This document shows positions 1-11,300 of a stretch of DNA of 64,000 nucleotides, piece after piece (position 1 is the stretch's first letter; every line of letters begins with the position of its first letter). The position numbers and the translations under genes were made by a program. The notes below the pieces were generated by a model. The model had not been told where the DNA came from. It saw only the letters and a program-made list of their open reading frames with translations, and made no database searches. The DNA is from Treponema sp. (GTDB lineage: Bacteria > Spirochaetota > Spirochaetia > Treponematales > Treponemataceae), in contig JAEEYO010000015.1 in assembly GCA_016288205.1 (NCBI GenBank), positions 141,826 through 205,825 of the forward strand. Reading direction: 5' to 3'.

Positions 1-173
1 TGCACTGAACCTTCCTTGATTGTAGAAGTGGGGATTGCTTCCTTCACTGCTACCACAACAACATCACCGATACCGGCATAGCGACGGTGTGAACCGCCGA
101 GAACCTTAATGCACTGAACCATCTTGGCTCCGGAGTTGTCGGCGACGACCATATTTGACTGCATCTGAATCAT
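1..173 (-). CDS. rplN: 50S ribosomal protein L14, 3' part outside the window
   Basis: The first 57 codons are visible, starting [15 protein letters not shown] and running through a [15 protein letters not shown] segment, which is the unmistakable N-terminal half of L14. L14 is a 23S rRNA-binding protein of the large-subunit face that meets the small subunit. It follows rpsQ in the S10/spc order, with an 18-base gap. The stop codon lies beyond position 1, so length cannot be judged. Confidence 0.95.
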   Translation of the reverse strand, partial: MIQMQSNMVVADNSGAKMVQCIKVLGGSHRRYAGIGDVVVVAVKEAIPTSTIKEGSV

Positions 174-191
174 AGCTTAAACTCCTTAACC

Positions 192-464
192 TTATTTGGC
201 CCTCTCAACAATCTTGTCGAGATACCAGCACTTATCCTTGCTGATTGGGCTGCATTCCACGATGCGAACTGTGTCACCCACATGGGCCTCGTTCTTCTCA
301 TCATGGACCTTGCACTTCTTTGTGCGGGTAACATACTTCTTATAAAGGCGGTCCATCTTCTTCGAGTCGATTGAAACGACGATGGTCTTGTCCATCTTGT
401 CGCTTGTCACGATTCCCACGAAGGATTTCTTTCCGGCCTTTTTCTGAACCTTCTGTTCTTCCAC
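192..464 (-). CDS. rpsQ: 30S ribosomal protein S17
   Basis: This 90-residue protein carries the S17 OB-fold signature GIVTSDKMDKTIVVSID near residues 17-33. S17 binds 16S rRNA early in 30S assembly. The N-terminal Lys-rich extension (EEQKVQKKAGKK) is slightly longer than in E. coli. It lies between rpmC and rplN with gaps of 11 and 18 bases, as expected for one operon. Confidence 0.96.
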   Translation of the reverse strand: MEEQKVQKKAGKKSFVGIVTSDKMDKTIVVSIDSKKMDRLYKKYVTRTKKCKVHDEKNEAHVGDTVRIVECSPISKDKCWYLDKIVERAK

Positions 465-475
465 GGGTCAGCTCC

Positions 476-709
476 TTATTTTGCAATGGCTTCAGCAGCA
501 GCCTTTCTGAAATTCTCCAGATCCTGCTGATGAATCAACGTATTCAAGCGGGCGATCTCGCGGCGCATGGTACGCTTCTGCACTGGATTATCTACATGTC
601 CGACCACCATCTGAAAGCGGAGGTCCATGTACTGCTTCTTCAGTTCATTCCGTTTTGTTACCATTTCGGCATATGACAAATCCTTGTCTTTCTTCTTATT
701 CTTTGCCAT
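476..709 (-). CDS. rpmC: 50S ribosomal protein L29
   Basis: A 77-residue, highly charged helical protein with the L29 pattern (LSYAEMVTKRNELKKQYMDLRFQ, then RREIARLNTLIHQQ). L29 sits near the peptide exit tunnel, where it contacts the signal recognition particle and trigger factor. It is placed between rplP and rpsQ in the standard S10 order. The final AAAEAIAK tail is short and unremarkable. Confidence 0.94.
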   Translation of the reverse strand: MAKNKKKDKDLSYAEMVTKRNELKKQYMDLRFQMVVGHVDNPVQKRTMRREIARLNTLIHQQDLENFRKAAAEAIAK

Positions 710-719
710 AACTTACTCC

Positions 720-1136
720 TCAGTCAACAGTCGGGCGGAATGCCACTTTTGTCTTGATTGGCAATTTGCTTGCGGCGAGAGTCATGGCCTTTGCAGCCAG
801 ATTCTTGTCAACTCCACCAACCTCAAACAAAATCATACCGGGTTTAATAACGGCTGCCCAGAATTCCGGCGCACCTTTTCCCTTTCCCATGCGTGTATCA
901 GCAGGCTTCTTTGAAACCGGCTTGTCAGGGAACACACGTGTCCAAACCTGACCCTGGCGGTTAATGCAGCGGTTGATGGCAACACGAGCTGCCTCAATGT
1001 GCTTTGCACTCATCCACACAGGCTCCATGGCTACGAGAGCCACTTCACCGAAATCCACATGGTTGTTACGGGTAGCATTTCCTTTCGGCCGACCGCGCTG
1101 AACTTTGCGGTGGGCAACTCTTTTAGGACTAAGCAT
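720..1136 (-). CDS. rplP: 50S ribosomal protein L16
   Basis: The 138-residue product begins [16 protein letters not shown] and contains [17 protein letters not shown] L16 sequence ([16 protein letters not shown], about residues 81-96). L16 helps position tRNA at the A and P sites and is needed for the peptidyltransferase centre. Its start overlaps the end of rpsC by 8 bases, which suggests translational coupling. Length is normal for the family. Confidence 0.96.
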   Translation of the reverse strand: MLSPKRVAHRKVQRGRPKGNATRNNHVDFGEVALVAMEPVWMSAKHIEAARVAINRCINRQGQVWTRVFPDKPVSKKPADTRMGKGKGAPEFWAAVIKPGMILFEVGGVDKNLAAKAMTLAASKLPIKTKVAFRPTVD

Positions 1137-1887
1137 TTTCTACCTTTCCTCCCTCAGCTTTCGGAGCACGAGAAGCGCGGTTTCCACGATCGCTACCTGA
1201 GCGCTCACGGCGTGTTCTCTTTGTTGTCTCGCTGGATTCCTCAAGCTGCTCGCGACCATAGTTCATTCCATTGTAGACCCAAACCTTTACGCCAATCTTG
1301 CCGTATGTCGTAAGAGCCTCATAGAAGCCATAGTCAATGTCTGCGCGGAGAGTATGCAGAGGAACGCGTCCTTCCTTGTGCTCTTCGGAACGCTTCATTT
1401 CAGCTCCTCCAAGACGACCGGAAACACGGACCTTAATACCCAACGCACCACTCTTCATAGCATTCGCCGTTGCCTGTTTCAATGCCTTGCGGTATGATCC
1501 ACGGCCAGAGAGCTGGCGGGCTATGTTCTGAGCAATCAGGGAAGCATTGACTTCGGCGCGCTTAACTTCTTTGATTTTAATCTGCACCTTCTTAGTCAGC
1601 TGCTTCTGAATATCAGCACTAATCTTTTCGATTGTAGCACCCTTCTGTCCGATGATTACACCGGGACGAGCAGTGTGAATCATGATTGTCACACGCTGTG
1701 GATGTCTTACAATTTCAATCTCTGCAATATCTGCGCTTTTGCATTCCGGAAGCTCCGTCACCATCTTGCGGATTTTGATGTCTTCCAGGAACAGATCCGC
1801 GTATTCACGGGGATTTGCATACCAGCGAGACTGCCAAGTCTTGTTTACTCCGAGACGTAAACCGATAGGACTAACTTTCTGACCCAT
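1129..1887 (-). CDS. rpsC: 30S ribosomal protein S3
   Basis: This 252-residue protein starts [16 protein letters not shown] and has a type II KH domain with the RNA-binding loop [14 protein letters not shown] at roughly residues 75-88, followed by the C-terminal S3 domain ([31 protein letters not shown] in pieces). S3 lines the mRNA entry channel and has helicase activity with S4 and S5. The last 35 residues form an Arg/Lys/Glu-rich low-complexity tail typical of long bacterial S3 proteins. It is one base from rplV. Confidence 0.97.
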   Translation of the reverse strand: MGQKVSPIGLRLGVNKTWQSRWYANPREYADLFLEDIKIRKMVTELPECKSADIAEIEIVRHPQRVTIMIHTARPGVIIGQKGATIEKISADIQKQLTKKVQIKIKEVKRAEVNASLIAQNIARQLSGRGSYRKALKQATANAMKSGALGIKVRVSGRLGGAEMKRSEEHKEGRVPLHTLRADIDYGFYEALTTYGKIGVKVWVYNGMNYGREQLEESSETTKRTRRERSGSDRGNRASRAPKAEGGKVENA

Positions 1888-1888
1888 T

Positions 1889-2245
1889 TTATTTACCCGC
1901 CTTTTCGTCTACTACGACAGTGATATGGCACATACGCTTAAGAAGCTGATCTGCACGGCCGCGTCCGCGGAACCATACTCTCTTCAGCCTTGGACCTTCG
2001 TCAATGCGAATTTCCTTGATATAAAGCATATCCTCATCCAACTTCTTGTTCGCATACAGCGCGTTGGACACAGCAGACTTTAAAGTACCGCTGATGAGTC
2101 TTGCGCCTTTCTGAGGCATGGTCTCAAGAATAGCCATAGCTTCGGAACAGGACTTTGTTTTGATTACATTAGCCACAGGGCGAACCTTTGTGGGGGATGC
2201 AATCAGAAATTTTGTCGTTGCGACATAACCCTTAGTTTCTGCCAT
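1889..2245 (-). CDS. rplV: 50S ribosomal protein L22
   Basis: A 118-residue protein with the L22 C-terminal pattern [16 protein letters not shown] and a long beta-hairpin that in L22 lines the peptide exit tunnel near the macrolide site. Lengths of the tunnel loop look normal by eye. The gene lies between rpsS and rpsC with gaps of 11 and 1 bases. Confidence 0.95.
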   Translation of the reverse strand: MAETKGYVATTKFLIASPTKVRPVANVIKTKSCSEAMAILETMPQKGARLISGTLKSAVSNALYANKKLDEDMLYIKEIRIDEGPRLKRVWFRGRGRADQLLKRMCHITVVVDEKAGK

Positions 2246-2256
2246 CTTTTACCACC

Positions 2257-2544
2257 TTAGCGTGCGCCTGCACCTTTGTCTGAACCGCCATGACCCTTGA
2301 ACGTGCGTGTCGCAGCGAACTCGCCCAGCTTGTGGCCGACCAGGTTCTCCGTGATGTACACAGGAATCCATGACTTACCATTATAAACGGAGATGGTGTT
2401 TCCGACCATATCCGGGATGATTGTTGAGCAGCGAGAATAAGTCTTAATCATCTTCTTATCTGCGGCTGCTGCCTTGTTCATTTCAACAACCTTCTTGTAG
2501 AGAGATTTTTCTACGAAAGGTCCTTTCTTTACTGATCTAGACAC
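2257..2544 (-). CDS. rpsS: 30S ribosomal protein S19
   Basis: The 95-residue product begins [15 protein letters not shown] and contains [16 protein letters not shown], both diagnostic of S19. S19 forms part of the head of the small subunit, with S13, near the A-site tRNA. It follows rplB after 13 bases and keeps the universal S10-operon order. Confidence 0.97.
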   Translation of the reverse strand: MSRSVKKGPFVEKSLYKKVVEMNKAAAADKKMIKTYSRCSTIIPDMVGNTISVYNGKSWIPVYITENLVGHKLGEFAATRTFKGHGGSDKGAGAR

Positions 2545-2557
2545 TTTTAACTCCTAC

Positions 2558-3382
2558 CTACTTCTTGCGGCGGCTAACAATGAAACGACTTGAAGTCTTT
2601 CTCTTGTTGCGGGTCTTATAACCACGACAAGGCTGTCCCCAAGGAGTAACAGGCTGGTGTCCCTTACCGGCACCTTCACCACCACCAAGCGGATGATCCA
2701 CAGGGTTCATGGCCATACCACGAACTGTCGGGCGGATACCTCTCCAACGAGCACGACCAGCTTTTCCCAAAGACGTGTTCATGCGGTCTTCGTTGCCAAC
2801 AATACCGATTGTTGCATAGCACTTTCCGTTCACACGGCGAAGCTCACCAGAAGGCAACTTGATTGTGACATAATCACCTTCCTTAGCTGCAATAAGAGCA
2901 CCCGCACCGGCAGAGCGGACAAGCTGTCCACCACGACCGAGAGTCAGCTCAATATTGTGCACTGTAAATCCGACCGGAATTGCTGAAAGAGGCAGAGCGT
3001 TTCCCACTGTGGGAGCTGCATTTTCACCGGACAAGATTTTCTGTCCAACAGTCAGGTTCTTAGGAGCGATGATATAGCGCTTCTCTCCGTCCGCATAGGC
3101 GATGAGTGCGATATCGGCTGAGCGATAGGGATCGTACTCGATTGTCTTTACGGTTCCCGGGATTCCGTGCTTATCACGTCTAAAATCAATCTCGCGGTAC
3201 TTTCTCTTGTGACCGCCACCCTGGTGACGTACCGAAATACGTCCGCCAGCTCCACGACCAGCCTTTCTCAGACGGCCAGTGGTCAGGCTTTTTTCGGGCT
3301 TATCGGCTGTAATTGCGTCGCGTACCAAATCAACGCGTCCGCGTGTGCCTTTTGAATAAGGCTTGTATACTTTAAGAGCCAT
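2558..3382 (-). CDS. rplB: 50S ribosomal protein L2
   Basis: This 274-residue protein has the L2 signatures [18 protein letters not shown] in the N-terminal half and the strictly conserved [12 protein letters not shown] loop near residue 226. That loop includes the His important for peptidyltransferase-centre assembly. L2 is a primary 23S rRNA-binding protein needed for subunit association. Full normal length, no odd features, in S10 order after rplW with a 29-base gap. Confidence 0.97.
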   Translation of the reverse strand: MALKVYKPYSKGTRGRVDLVRDAITADKPEKSLTTGRLRKAGRGAGGRISVRHQGGGHKRKYREIDFRRDKHGIPGTVKTIEYDPYRSADIALIAYADGEKRYIIAPKNLTVGQKILSGENAAPTVGNALPLSAIPVGFTVHNIELTLGRGGQLVRSAGAGALIAAKEGDYVTIKLPSGELRRVNGKCYATIGIVGNEDRMNTSLGKAGRARWRGIRPTVRGMAMNPVDHPLGGGEGAGKGHQPVTPWGQPCRGYKTRNKRKTSSRFIVSRRKK

Positions 3383-3411
3383 ATGGTTCCCCTTACTTAC
3401 TGCTCAAAGGC

Positions 3412-3696
3412 TCAGACGCCCTCGAACACCTTAATTGTCTCACCAGGTGCAAGCTTAACTATCGCTTTCTTGTAACTGGATGTTCTGCCAGGTCTTCCAC
3501 GAAGACGCTTCATTTTGCCGCGCACATTCATTGTCGTGCAGTCAACAACATTTACGTTGAAGAGTTTGCGGACGGCTTCCTTAATCTGAATCTTTGAAGC
3601 AGCGGGATCCACCTTGAAGGTGTACTTGTTCTGCTCACGGAGCAATGTTGCCTCTTCAGACAGGATGGGCTGAATCAGAATATCTTCATAATTCAT
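3412..3696 (-). CDS. rplW: 50S ribosomal protein L23
   Basis: A 94-residue protein with the L23 pattern: N-terminal ILIQPILSEEATLL, then NKYTFKVDPAASKIQIKEAV, and a basic loop RGKMKRLRGRPGRTSSYKKA. L23 is the main docking site for trigger factor and SRP at the exit tunnel. Its start codon overlaps the rplD stop by one base, so translation is probably coupled. Confidence 0.95.
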   Translation of the reverse strand: MNYEDILIQPILSEEATLLREQNKYTFKVDPAASKIQIKEAVRKLFNVNVVDCTTMNVRGKMKRLRGRPGRTSSYKKAIVKLAPGETIKVFEGV

Positions 3697-4358
3697 TATT
3701 TTGCCTCCAGATTGCCGTAGAATTCAGACAGGTTCGCAGCGGCACCCTCCAGAAGGATTACCTTTCTGGCGTAGTACAGGTCATGTGCGCGAAGACGGTT
3801 GTATGACAGGAAATGCACGTTGGGAAGATTCCTTCCGGCACGCTTAATCATCTTGTCATCATCCTTGAGCAGAATGACGGTGCGTGTTTCTTTTGCAACG
3901 TCCTTTGCCTTGTCGCCCTGTGTAAGATTGGTAAGAATCTGGACCAGGTCCTTTGTCTTTCCACTTTCAACAGTAAAATCTTCCACCACAGTCAGCCTGT
4001 CGCTCTGAGCCTGAAGACTCAGAATTGATTTCATTGCAAGACGCTTTTCATTCTTCGGAATCGCGTAGCTGTAATCGCGGGGCTTGGGTCCGAAAATTGT
4101 ACCGCCGCCAACATTGATCGGAGACTTCTTGTCTCCACGGCGTGCGTTACCGGTTCCCTTCTGCTTGTAAGGCTTGGCGTTTGAGCCGTGAACCTCAGCG
4201 CGTCCCTTTGTGCAAGCTGTTCCGACACGTTTATTTGCTAATTCGTTTGTGATGGCATAGTAGATAACATCTTCGTTCACTGGGAGACCGAAAATCTTAT
4301 CATCAAGATTGATTGTCCTGAGTTCCTTTCCATCGGTTGAATAGACTTTCTTTTCCAT
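3696..4358 (-). CDS. rplD: 50S ribosomal protein L4
   Basis: The 220-residue protein shows the L4 tunnel-loop region [16 protein letters not shown] near residues 66-81 with [15 protein letters not shown] just after it. L4 contacts the exit tunnel and, in E. coli, also represses the S10 operon. Whether such feedback exists here cannot be seen. It follows rplC after 14 bases. Confidence 0.96.
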   Translation of the reverse strand: MEKKVYSTDGKELRTINLDDKIFGLPVNEDVIYYAITNELANKRVGTACTKGRAEVHGSNAKPYKQKGTGNARRGDKKSPINVGGGTIFGPKPRDYSYAIPKNEKRLAMKSILSLQAQSDRLTVVEDFTVESGKTKDLVQILTNLTQGDKAKDVAKETRTVILLKDDDKMIKRAGRNLPNVHFLSYNRLRAHDLYYARKVILLEGAAANLSEFYGNLEAK

Positions 4359-4372
4359 ACTATTCCTCGACC

Positions 4373-4993
4373 TTATTTCTTAACAGCGGCCTTAACGATG
4401 AGCGTGCCCTTCTTAATACCAGGAACCGCACCCTTTACCATCAAAACCTTGAGCTCAGGATCCACTTTAACAACCTTGAGGTTCTGCACTGTCACACGCT
4501 CAAATCCCATGTGACCCGGCATTTTGATACCCTTGAGGCTGTGTCCGGGAGTTGTACAGCATCCTGTTCCTCCTGCCTCGCGGTGAAACTTTGAACCGTG
4601 AGTGGCACGTCCGCCGTGGAATCCCCATCTCTTCATTACACCCTGGAAACCTTTACCCTTTGAGGTAGCGGTAACATCAATGTAAGAAATATCATTGAAC
4701 AGCTCAACACCGATCTGGTCTCCGACCTTAACCTCGCCTTCAAAATCGCGGAACTCTTTGAGGTGACGCTTTGGTGTGATGTTCTCCGGGAACTGTCCTG
4801 CATAAGGCTTAGTCACTTTGCTTGGCTTCAAATCTTCAAGACCAAGAAGGACAGCGTTATAGCCGAACTTATCCTCTGTCTTAGTAGCAATGACTGTGTT
4901 TGGCTCGACGTGGATCACGGTTACTGGTGTCAGGTTTCCGTTTTCGTCAAAAACTTGGGTCATTCCCACTTTTTTTGCTATCAGACCTTTCAT
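4373..4993 (-). CDS. rplC: 50S ribosomal protein L3
   Basis: I start L3 at MKGLIAKKVGMTQ because an AGGAG box lies just upstream and this is the usual L3 N-terminus. The open frame extends 17 codons further but that part is not L3-like. The 206-residue product holds the conserved KGKGFQGVMKRWGFHGG and HSLKGIKMPGHMG segments that reach toward the peptidyltransferase centre. It is preceded by a 172-base gap after rpsJ, longer than the other gaps in this operon. Confidence 0.95.
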   Translation of the reverse strand: MKGLIAKKVGMTQVFDENGNLTPVTVIHVEPNTVIATKTEDKFGYNAVLLGLEDLKPSKVTKPYAGQFPENITPKRHLKEFRDFEGEVKVGDQIGVELFNDISYIDVTATSKGKGFQGVMKRWGFHGGRATHGSKFHREAGGTGCCTTPGHSLKGIKMPGHMGFERVTVQNLKVVKVDPELKVLMVKGAVPGIKKGTLIVKAAVKK

Positions 4994-5165
4994 CTGAATA
5001 CTCCTATTTGGAAGCTTTTCGGTTCCGTCTTTCAGGTTCCTCACTTCCCATGGTCGCCATCCCCGATCCTGGGGACCGTTACCTATTTTTTACTGCCGAC
5101 CTTCACCGACGGTGAAACGAACCAGCAGTTTTTTCAGCAAGTCAAACTTACTTAGCAAGCTCGTC

Positions 5166-5471
5166 TTACTGGATTTCTACTTCAACGCCAGCTGGAAGCT
5201 CCAACTTCATCAGGGAATCCATAACGGCCTGACTTGGGTCATAAATGTCAATAAGGCGCTTGTGAGTTCTCATCTCAAACTGCTCTCTTGACTTCTTGTT
5301 AACGAATGTTGAACGAAGAACTGTCACCTTGTTGATTCTTGTTGGAAGCGGAACCGGTCCTGAAACCTTTGCTCCGGCTGTCTTAACCTGCTGAACGATG
5401 TCCCTTGCACTCTGATCGATAAGAGCTACGTCAAAAGCACGAAGTCTTACACGAATCTTGTCATTTGCCAT
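5166..5471 (-). CDS. rpsJ: 30S ribosomal protein S10
   Basis: The product carries the S10/NusE signatures [20 protein letters not shown] and [18 protein letters not shown]10 serves both in the 30S head and, as NusE, in transcription antitermination with NusB. Two ATG codons are adjacent; the second (MANDKIRV) has the better 6-base spacing from the AGGAG box, so I chose it, giving 101 residues. It is the first gene of the S10 cluster and follows tuf by about 55 bases. Confidence 0.95.
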   Translation of the reverse strand: MANDKIRVRLRAFDVALIDQSARDIVQQVKTAGAKVSGPVPLPTRINKVTVLRSTFVNKKSREQFEMRTHKRLIDIYDPSQAVMDSLMKLELPAGVEVEIQ

Positions 5472-5527
5472 CATAAACTCCTACTTGAACAGAGAGGCAC
5501 CGAAGCACCTCCCCGTCCAATTAAAAA

Positions 5528-6724
<1,197 letters not shown>

Positions 6725-6903
6725 GATCTTCTCCTTGGCCTTACAGTTTATACTGCGGCGTATATAATTTTCATGTGTTGCACTTTAAGCCAGAAAGCGC
6801 GACCCCTGAAAGGCTGCCGTCACTTTCGCACACACACTTTTACCAAAATAATTGATGATTATAATAGAAGAAAACTGTCGCATCAGCATCAGTTTTATCT
6901 ACT

Positions 6904-7149
6904 TCATCTTTTCGAAGCAGTCGATTTCGTACCACCGGACGCTGCAGGCAAAACCGCCATGGTTACAGCCGGTTTGGATTCCGGAACCCCCTTTTTACTG
7001 ACCCAAAGAACTGAATCAGCGCGCCAGAAACCCCAGATTGCTTCATTTACGGAACCGCCAACGACGGAACCAACATTCAAGGGCTGTGAAAACCTGAAAA
7101 CCGGGTGTGAACCGATTAGCTTTACGATTTTCGCCGGACAACCACACAT
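6904..7149 (-). CDS. Possible small protein between rpsG and tuf
   Basis: An 81-codon frame starting MCGCPAKIVKLIGSHPV lies alone in the 0.6 kb gap between rpsG and tuf. It has an AGGCGG sequence 4 bases before the ATG and lies downstream of promoter-like sequence. Its codons resemble those of the neighbours, but I recognise no family and the composition (many Val, Gly, Ser) is not decisive. It could be a chance frame in the tuf leader. Confidence 0.25.
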   Translation of the reverse strand: MCGCPAKIVKLIGSHPVFRFSQPLNVGSVVGGSVNEAIWGFWRADSVLWVSKKGVPESKPAVTMAVLPAASGGTKSTASKR

Positions 7150-7212
7150 CGTCCGCCTGACTTCTCAAAGAACCCGCTCTTTTACGAGCTTACCCACCAC
7201 GGGGTATAGAAT

Positions 7213-7249
7213 GTTATATATTTGTACACTATTTTTAATTTTTGTGCAA
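7213..7249 (-). promoter_or_regulatory. Probable promoter for tuf and the S10 cluster
   Basis: After the rpsG terminator, the minus strand has TTGCAC followed 17 bases later by TACAAA, with TATAAC a few bases on. A second TATAAT without a good -35 lies at 6858-6863. Because rpsG ends in a terminator, tuf needs its own promoter in this gap. Which of the two is used cannot be decided from sequence alone. Confidence 0.4.
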
Positions 7250-7319
7250 TAGGTTAAACGCTTTTTTTGACAAATTTTACTAAAGTTTTGCAAAATCTGC
7301 ATGAAAACCGCAACAAGAC

Positions 7320-7348
7320 AAAAAAAATCCCCCGTCAAAAGACGAGGG
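7320..7348 (-). terminator. Intrinsic terminator after rpsG
   Basis: On the minus strand an 8-bp stem CCCTCGTC/GACGGGGG (one G-U pair) with a TTTT loop is followed by ATTTTTTTT. It lies 40 bases past the rpsG stop and separates the rpoBC-rpsLG unit from tuf. Confidence 0.85.
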
Positions 7349-7387
7349 ACTCCGCACCGAAAAAGCGATGCACTCAGAAAAGGAATT

Positions 7388-7858
7388 CTACCATCTGTAG
7401 TGAGCGAAAGCCTTGTTGGCCTCTGCCATCTTGTGGGTGTCTTCCTTCTTCTTGTAAGCTGTACCGGTGTTGTTGTAGGCATCAAGCAGCTCTGCCGCAA
7501 GTGTCTCTGCCATTCCGTGACCTGAGCGGTTGCGGGCAGCAGTAATCATCCAGCGCATTGCCAAAGCCTCACGGCGGCTCTCGCGGATTTCAATCGGTAC
7601 CTGATATGTTGCTCCACCAACGCGGCGGCTCTTTACTTCCACCTGTGGCTTCACGTTGTCCAAAGCCTTCAAGAACACTTCAAGAGGATCCTTGTCGGTC
7701 TTTCCTTTCAGATTCTCAAACGCATCGTAGATGATTCTTGTGCAGATTGACTTCTTTCCGTCCAACATCATGCGGGTGATGAACTTAGAGACTACGACGC
7801 TGTTGTATCTTTCGTCCGGCATAACGGGGCGGTTCACGGATTTCTTATGTCTTCCCAT
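7388..7858 (-). CDS. rpsG: 30S ribosomal protein S7
   Basis: The 156-residue product has the S7 patterns [17 protein letters not shown] ([23 protein letters not shown] in pieces), [24 protein letters not shown], and [16 protein letters not shown]7 organises the 3' major domain of 16S rRNA and contacts the E-site tRNA. It follows rpsL by 12 bases and is the last gene before a strong terminator. Normal family length. Confidence 0.97.
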   Translation of the reverse strand: MGRHKKSVNRPVMPDERYNSVVVSKFITRMMLDGKKSICTRIIYDAFENLKGKTDKDPLEVFLKALDNVKPQVEVKSRRVGGATYQVPIEIRESRREALAMRWMITAARNRSGHGMAETLAAELLDAYNNTGTAYKKKEDTHKMAEANKAFAHYRW

Positions 7859-7870
7859 ACTGTCCCCCTA

Positions 7871-8245
7871 TCAAGCCTTCGGTTTCTTGGCGCCATACTT
7901 TGAGCGAGCGCGCTTGCGTCCGTCAACACCAAGAGTATCTTTTGTACCGCGAATAATGTGGTAACGTACACCAGGAAGATCCTTTACACGTCCACCGCGG
8001 ACCAATACCACTGAGTGCTCCTGCAGGTTATGTCCGATTCCCGGAATGTATGCAGTAACCTCAATTCCATTACTCAAGCGAACACGAGCAATCTTGCGGA
8101 GAGCTGAGTTCGGTTTTTTCGGCGTCATTGTCATAACACGGGTGCAGACACCACGTTTCTGCGGGCATGACTGAAGCGCGGGAGCTTTAGTCCTGTTAGC
8201 CGCTGACTGACGACCCTTACGAATCAATTGATTTATTGTAGGCAT
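7871..8245 (-). CDS. rpsL: 30S ribosomal protein S12
   Basis: A 124-residue S12 with the decoding-centre segments [15 protein letters not shown] and [17 protein letters not shown]. The lysines equivalent to E. coli K42 and K87, whose change gives streptomycin resistance, are both present, so the wild-type, drug-sensitive form is predicted. It lies about 150 bases downstream of rpoC and 12 bases ahead of rpsG. Confidence 0.97.
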   Translation of the reverse strand: MPTINQLIRKGRQSAANRTKAPALQSCPQKRGVCTRVMTMTPKKPNSALRKIARVRLSNGIEVTAYIPGIGHNLQEHSVVLVRGGRVKDLPGVRYHIIRGTKDTLGVDGRKRARSKYGAKKPKA

Positions 8246-8397
8246 CGGCCTATTCTCCTCTATTCTTGCCGAGCAGCACCTCGGACAATTTTGACAAAAC
8301 CCAAATATCCCTATAATTTTAGGGATGCTACCATTTTACCGAATTCACACCCTTTCAGTCAATAGACTTGGAGCGGAATTCGGTGAAATTCTTTAAA

Positions 8398-11300
8398 TTA
8401 ATCGTCGTCCATCGAATCCATACCGCCCATGGACATCTCTTCCTCGCGGCGGCTGTCTTCCTCAAGCTTCCTTTCTTGACGCCTGAGCTCAAGAATCTCC
8501 TCCATCTTCTCGTCAAGGTCGATTGATGATGAGTCGGAAAGCTTCACGTTGTGATACTGGGGCATACCCGTACCGGCAGGAATCATGTGTCCGATAATGA
8601 CGTTTTCCTTCAATCCGCGCAGATGGTCGGACTTTCCGGCAATGGCGGCGTTTGTAAGAACCTTCGTCGTCTCCTGGAATGAAGAGGCAGAGATGAAGGA
8701 GTCAGTCGCAAGAGCAGCCTTCGTGATACCCTGGAACAAGGGACATGCAACTGCAGGAGCAAGACCGGCGGCCATCAACCTGTCATTTTCCTCATGGAAC
8801 TCATACTTGTCCACCTGCTGTCCGAAGATGAACTTTGAGTCACCGACCTTGATGATCAGAACCTTTCTGAGCATCTGCCTGATTATGGTTCCGATATGCT
8901 TGTCGTGGATCGTTACCTTCTGCTCGCGGTAAACGGCCTGAATCTCATTCATAAGGAAGTTCTGGAGCTCATTTTCACCGAGAACGGCAAGAACGTCATG
9001 CGGATCCTTTGAACCAGCGCAAAGTGCCTCACCGACGACAACAGTGTCTCCGTCGCGGACAAGAAGACGCTTGGTGATCGGAATCTGGTGATCGTGCTTT
9101 CCGTCGAACTCATCCGTGACAGTGACGGTAACCTTGCCCTTCTTGATTCCTCCGAGGCTGACTGTTCCAGAGACCTTCGCTATTACGGCAGGATCCTTGG
9201 ATTTGCGTCCCTCGAAAAGCTCCGATACGCGCGGAAGACCCAAAGTAATATCGCTTGCCTTGGCTCCCTCTTTCGGAATCTTTGCGAGTACGTCTCCCTC
9301 AGAAACGAACTTTCCGTCCACGATGTCCTTTTCAATTGTGGTTCCGGTCGGCAGGTGATAGGTTCCGATGGTGTTTCCGTCGTCATCCCAAATAAGAATT
9401 CGGGGCTGCTTCTCCTGCGTGTGGATGTCAATGATCTTCTTGGAGGCACGGTCAATCGTCTCGCCGTCCTTGATGTCCTCGAAGTGAACGAATCCTTCGG
9501 TCTCACAGATAATCGGCTCGCTGTTGGGGAACACCTCTCCTATGCGGCCCTTTTCCTTCGCGACAGCACCTGACTTAGTAAACTCCGCGTAGATTGTGCT
9601 ACCGTTGTCTATCTTCATCTCCTGGTCATTGCTGACGAGGTAAAGAGTCTTGGATTTTTCGTCTATGATGATGCGTCCGTCATCGGATGGGAAGACATCC
9701 TTTCCACCCTTTCTCAGGATTGCCTTGTTCTTGCGGACATGAGCCTTGTTCTCAACGAGCACCTCATCACCGTTGCCGTATGAATATGTGTTGAACAGCT
9801 TGGCGAGCGTCATGAATCCACGGCGGGTAAAGAGCCAGTCTCCGTTTTCCTTCACAACATGGCTTCCCTTTACGTCGCTGATGTAAACGGCATACTTCAT
9901 GGAGATGTAGTTGTCCTTTGCGAACGTCTCGGCGGCTCCTCCGGTATGGAACGTACGAAGAGTCAGCTGAGTACCCGGCTGTCCGATTGACTGAGCGGCG
10001 ATAGTACCCACAGCCTCTCCGACCTCAACGACCTTGTTGCGGGCCAGATCCTTTCCGTAGCACTTCACGCAGAGACCGTGCTTGCTTTCACATGTAAGAA
10101 CAGTGCGGAGCTTGACTTTCTCAACGCCGGAGTCCTCAATCTTGCGGGCCAGGTTCTCATCAATATACTGGTTCACGTCGCAGAGAAGATCCTTGGTCAC
10201 GGGGTCAAGAACACGCTCGGCTGAGAAGTGTCCCTCAATCCTTGAGCTGAGGCTCTCGACGATGTTCTCACCGTCCTTGATTGCCGCATAGTCGATTCCG
10301 TTGATTGTTCCGCAGTCTTCCTCGTTCACGACAACATTCTGCGCAACATCAACAAGGCGGCGTGTCATGTAACCTGCGTCAGCTGTCTTCAAAGCGGTGT
10401 CGGAAAGACCCTTTCGGGCTCCGTTACTTGAAATGAAGTACTCGATAACGGAAAGACCTTCCTTGAAGTTTGACCTGATCGGAAGCTCAATGATGTCTCC
10501 GTTCGGCTTCTGCATGAGTCCGCGCATAGCCGCAAGCTGTGAAATCTGCTTCTTGGAACCACGGGCACCGGAGTTCGCCATCATGTAGATGGTGTTGAAT
10601 CCGTCCTGGTCCTTTGCCAGATTCGCGTACATCTTGTCGGTAAGAGCGTCGTTGGCATGAGTCCACTCAATAACCGAAGTCTCATAGCGCTCACCCTGGG
10701 CAAGAACACCTTCCTTGTCCTTCTTGATGAGCTCCTTTATCTTCTTGTCTGCCTCAGCGACGATGCTCTTCTTTTCCTCCGGCACGAGAATGTCATCCAT
10801 TGAAAGCGTCGCACCGTAGAAAGTCGCGTTCTTGTAACCTGTGTCCTTGATTGCGTCAAGCATCTGGACAGTGAGCCAAGAGCGGTCGTTGTTGTAGACA
10901 TTGTTTATAATCTTGCGGAATTCATCCTCAGTGAAATTCTCATCCCTGTTGTAGATGAGGTTTATCTTTTTGCGGATATTCTCATCAGCCCAGAGAGTGT
11001 CAATGGCCTCGTCACCAATCTTGTCCGAGTCAATCTTTTCGGAAACAGTCTTGCGGACCAAAACATCGCTGGTCTGCTCAGTGTGGTAGACTGACTCAAT
11101 CATGGCGCGGAGCTCTTTGTCACCAAGCTGCTCATTGTAGAAATCAACCTCATCCGGCATACACTCGTTGAATGCGAGACGACCCGCGGAAGTAAGGATG
11201 TACTTTTCGTTGAGAGTCTTCTCGTTGTCTCCGTGCACGCACTTTTTCAGTCCCTTCTTGAGGAGCTTGATCTCTGCCTGCCATGCGATCGCACCACTGA

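Noticed and set aside
4994..5044. Longer L3 start with 17 extra residues
   Set aside because: The MKGLIAKK start has a ribosome site and matches the family; the extension does not.
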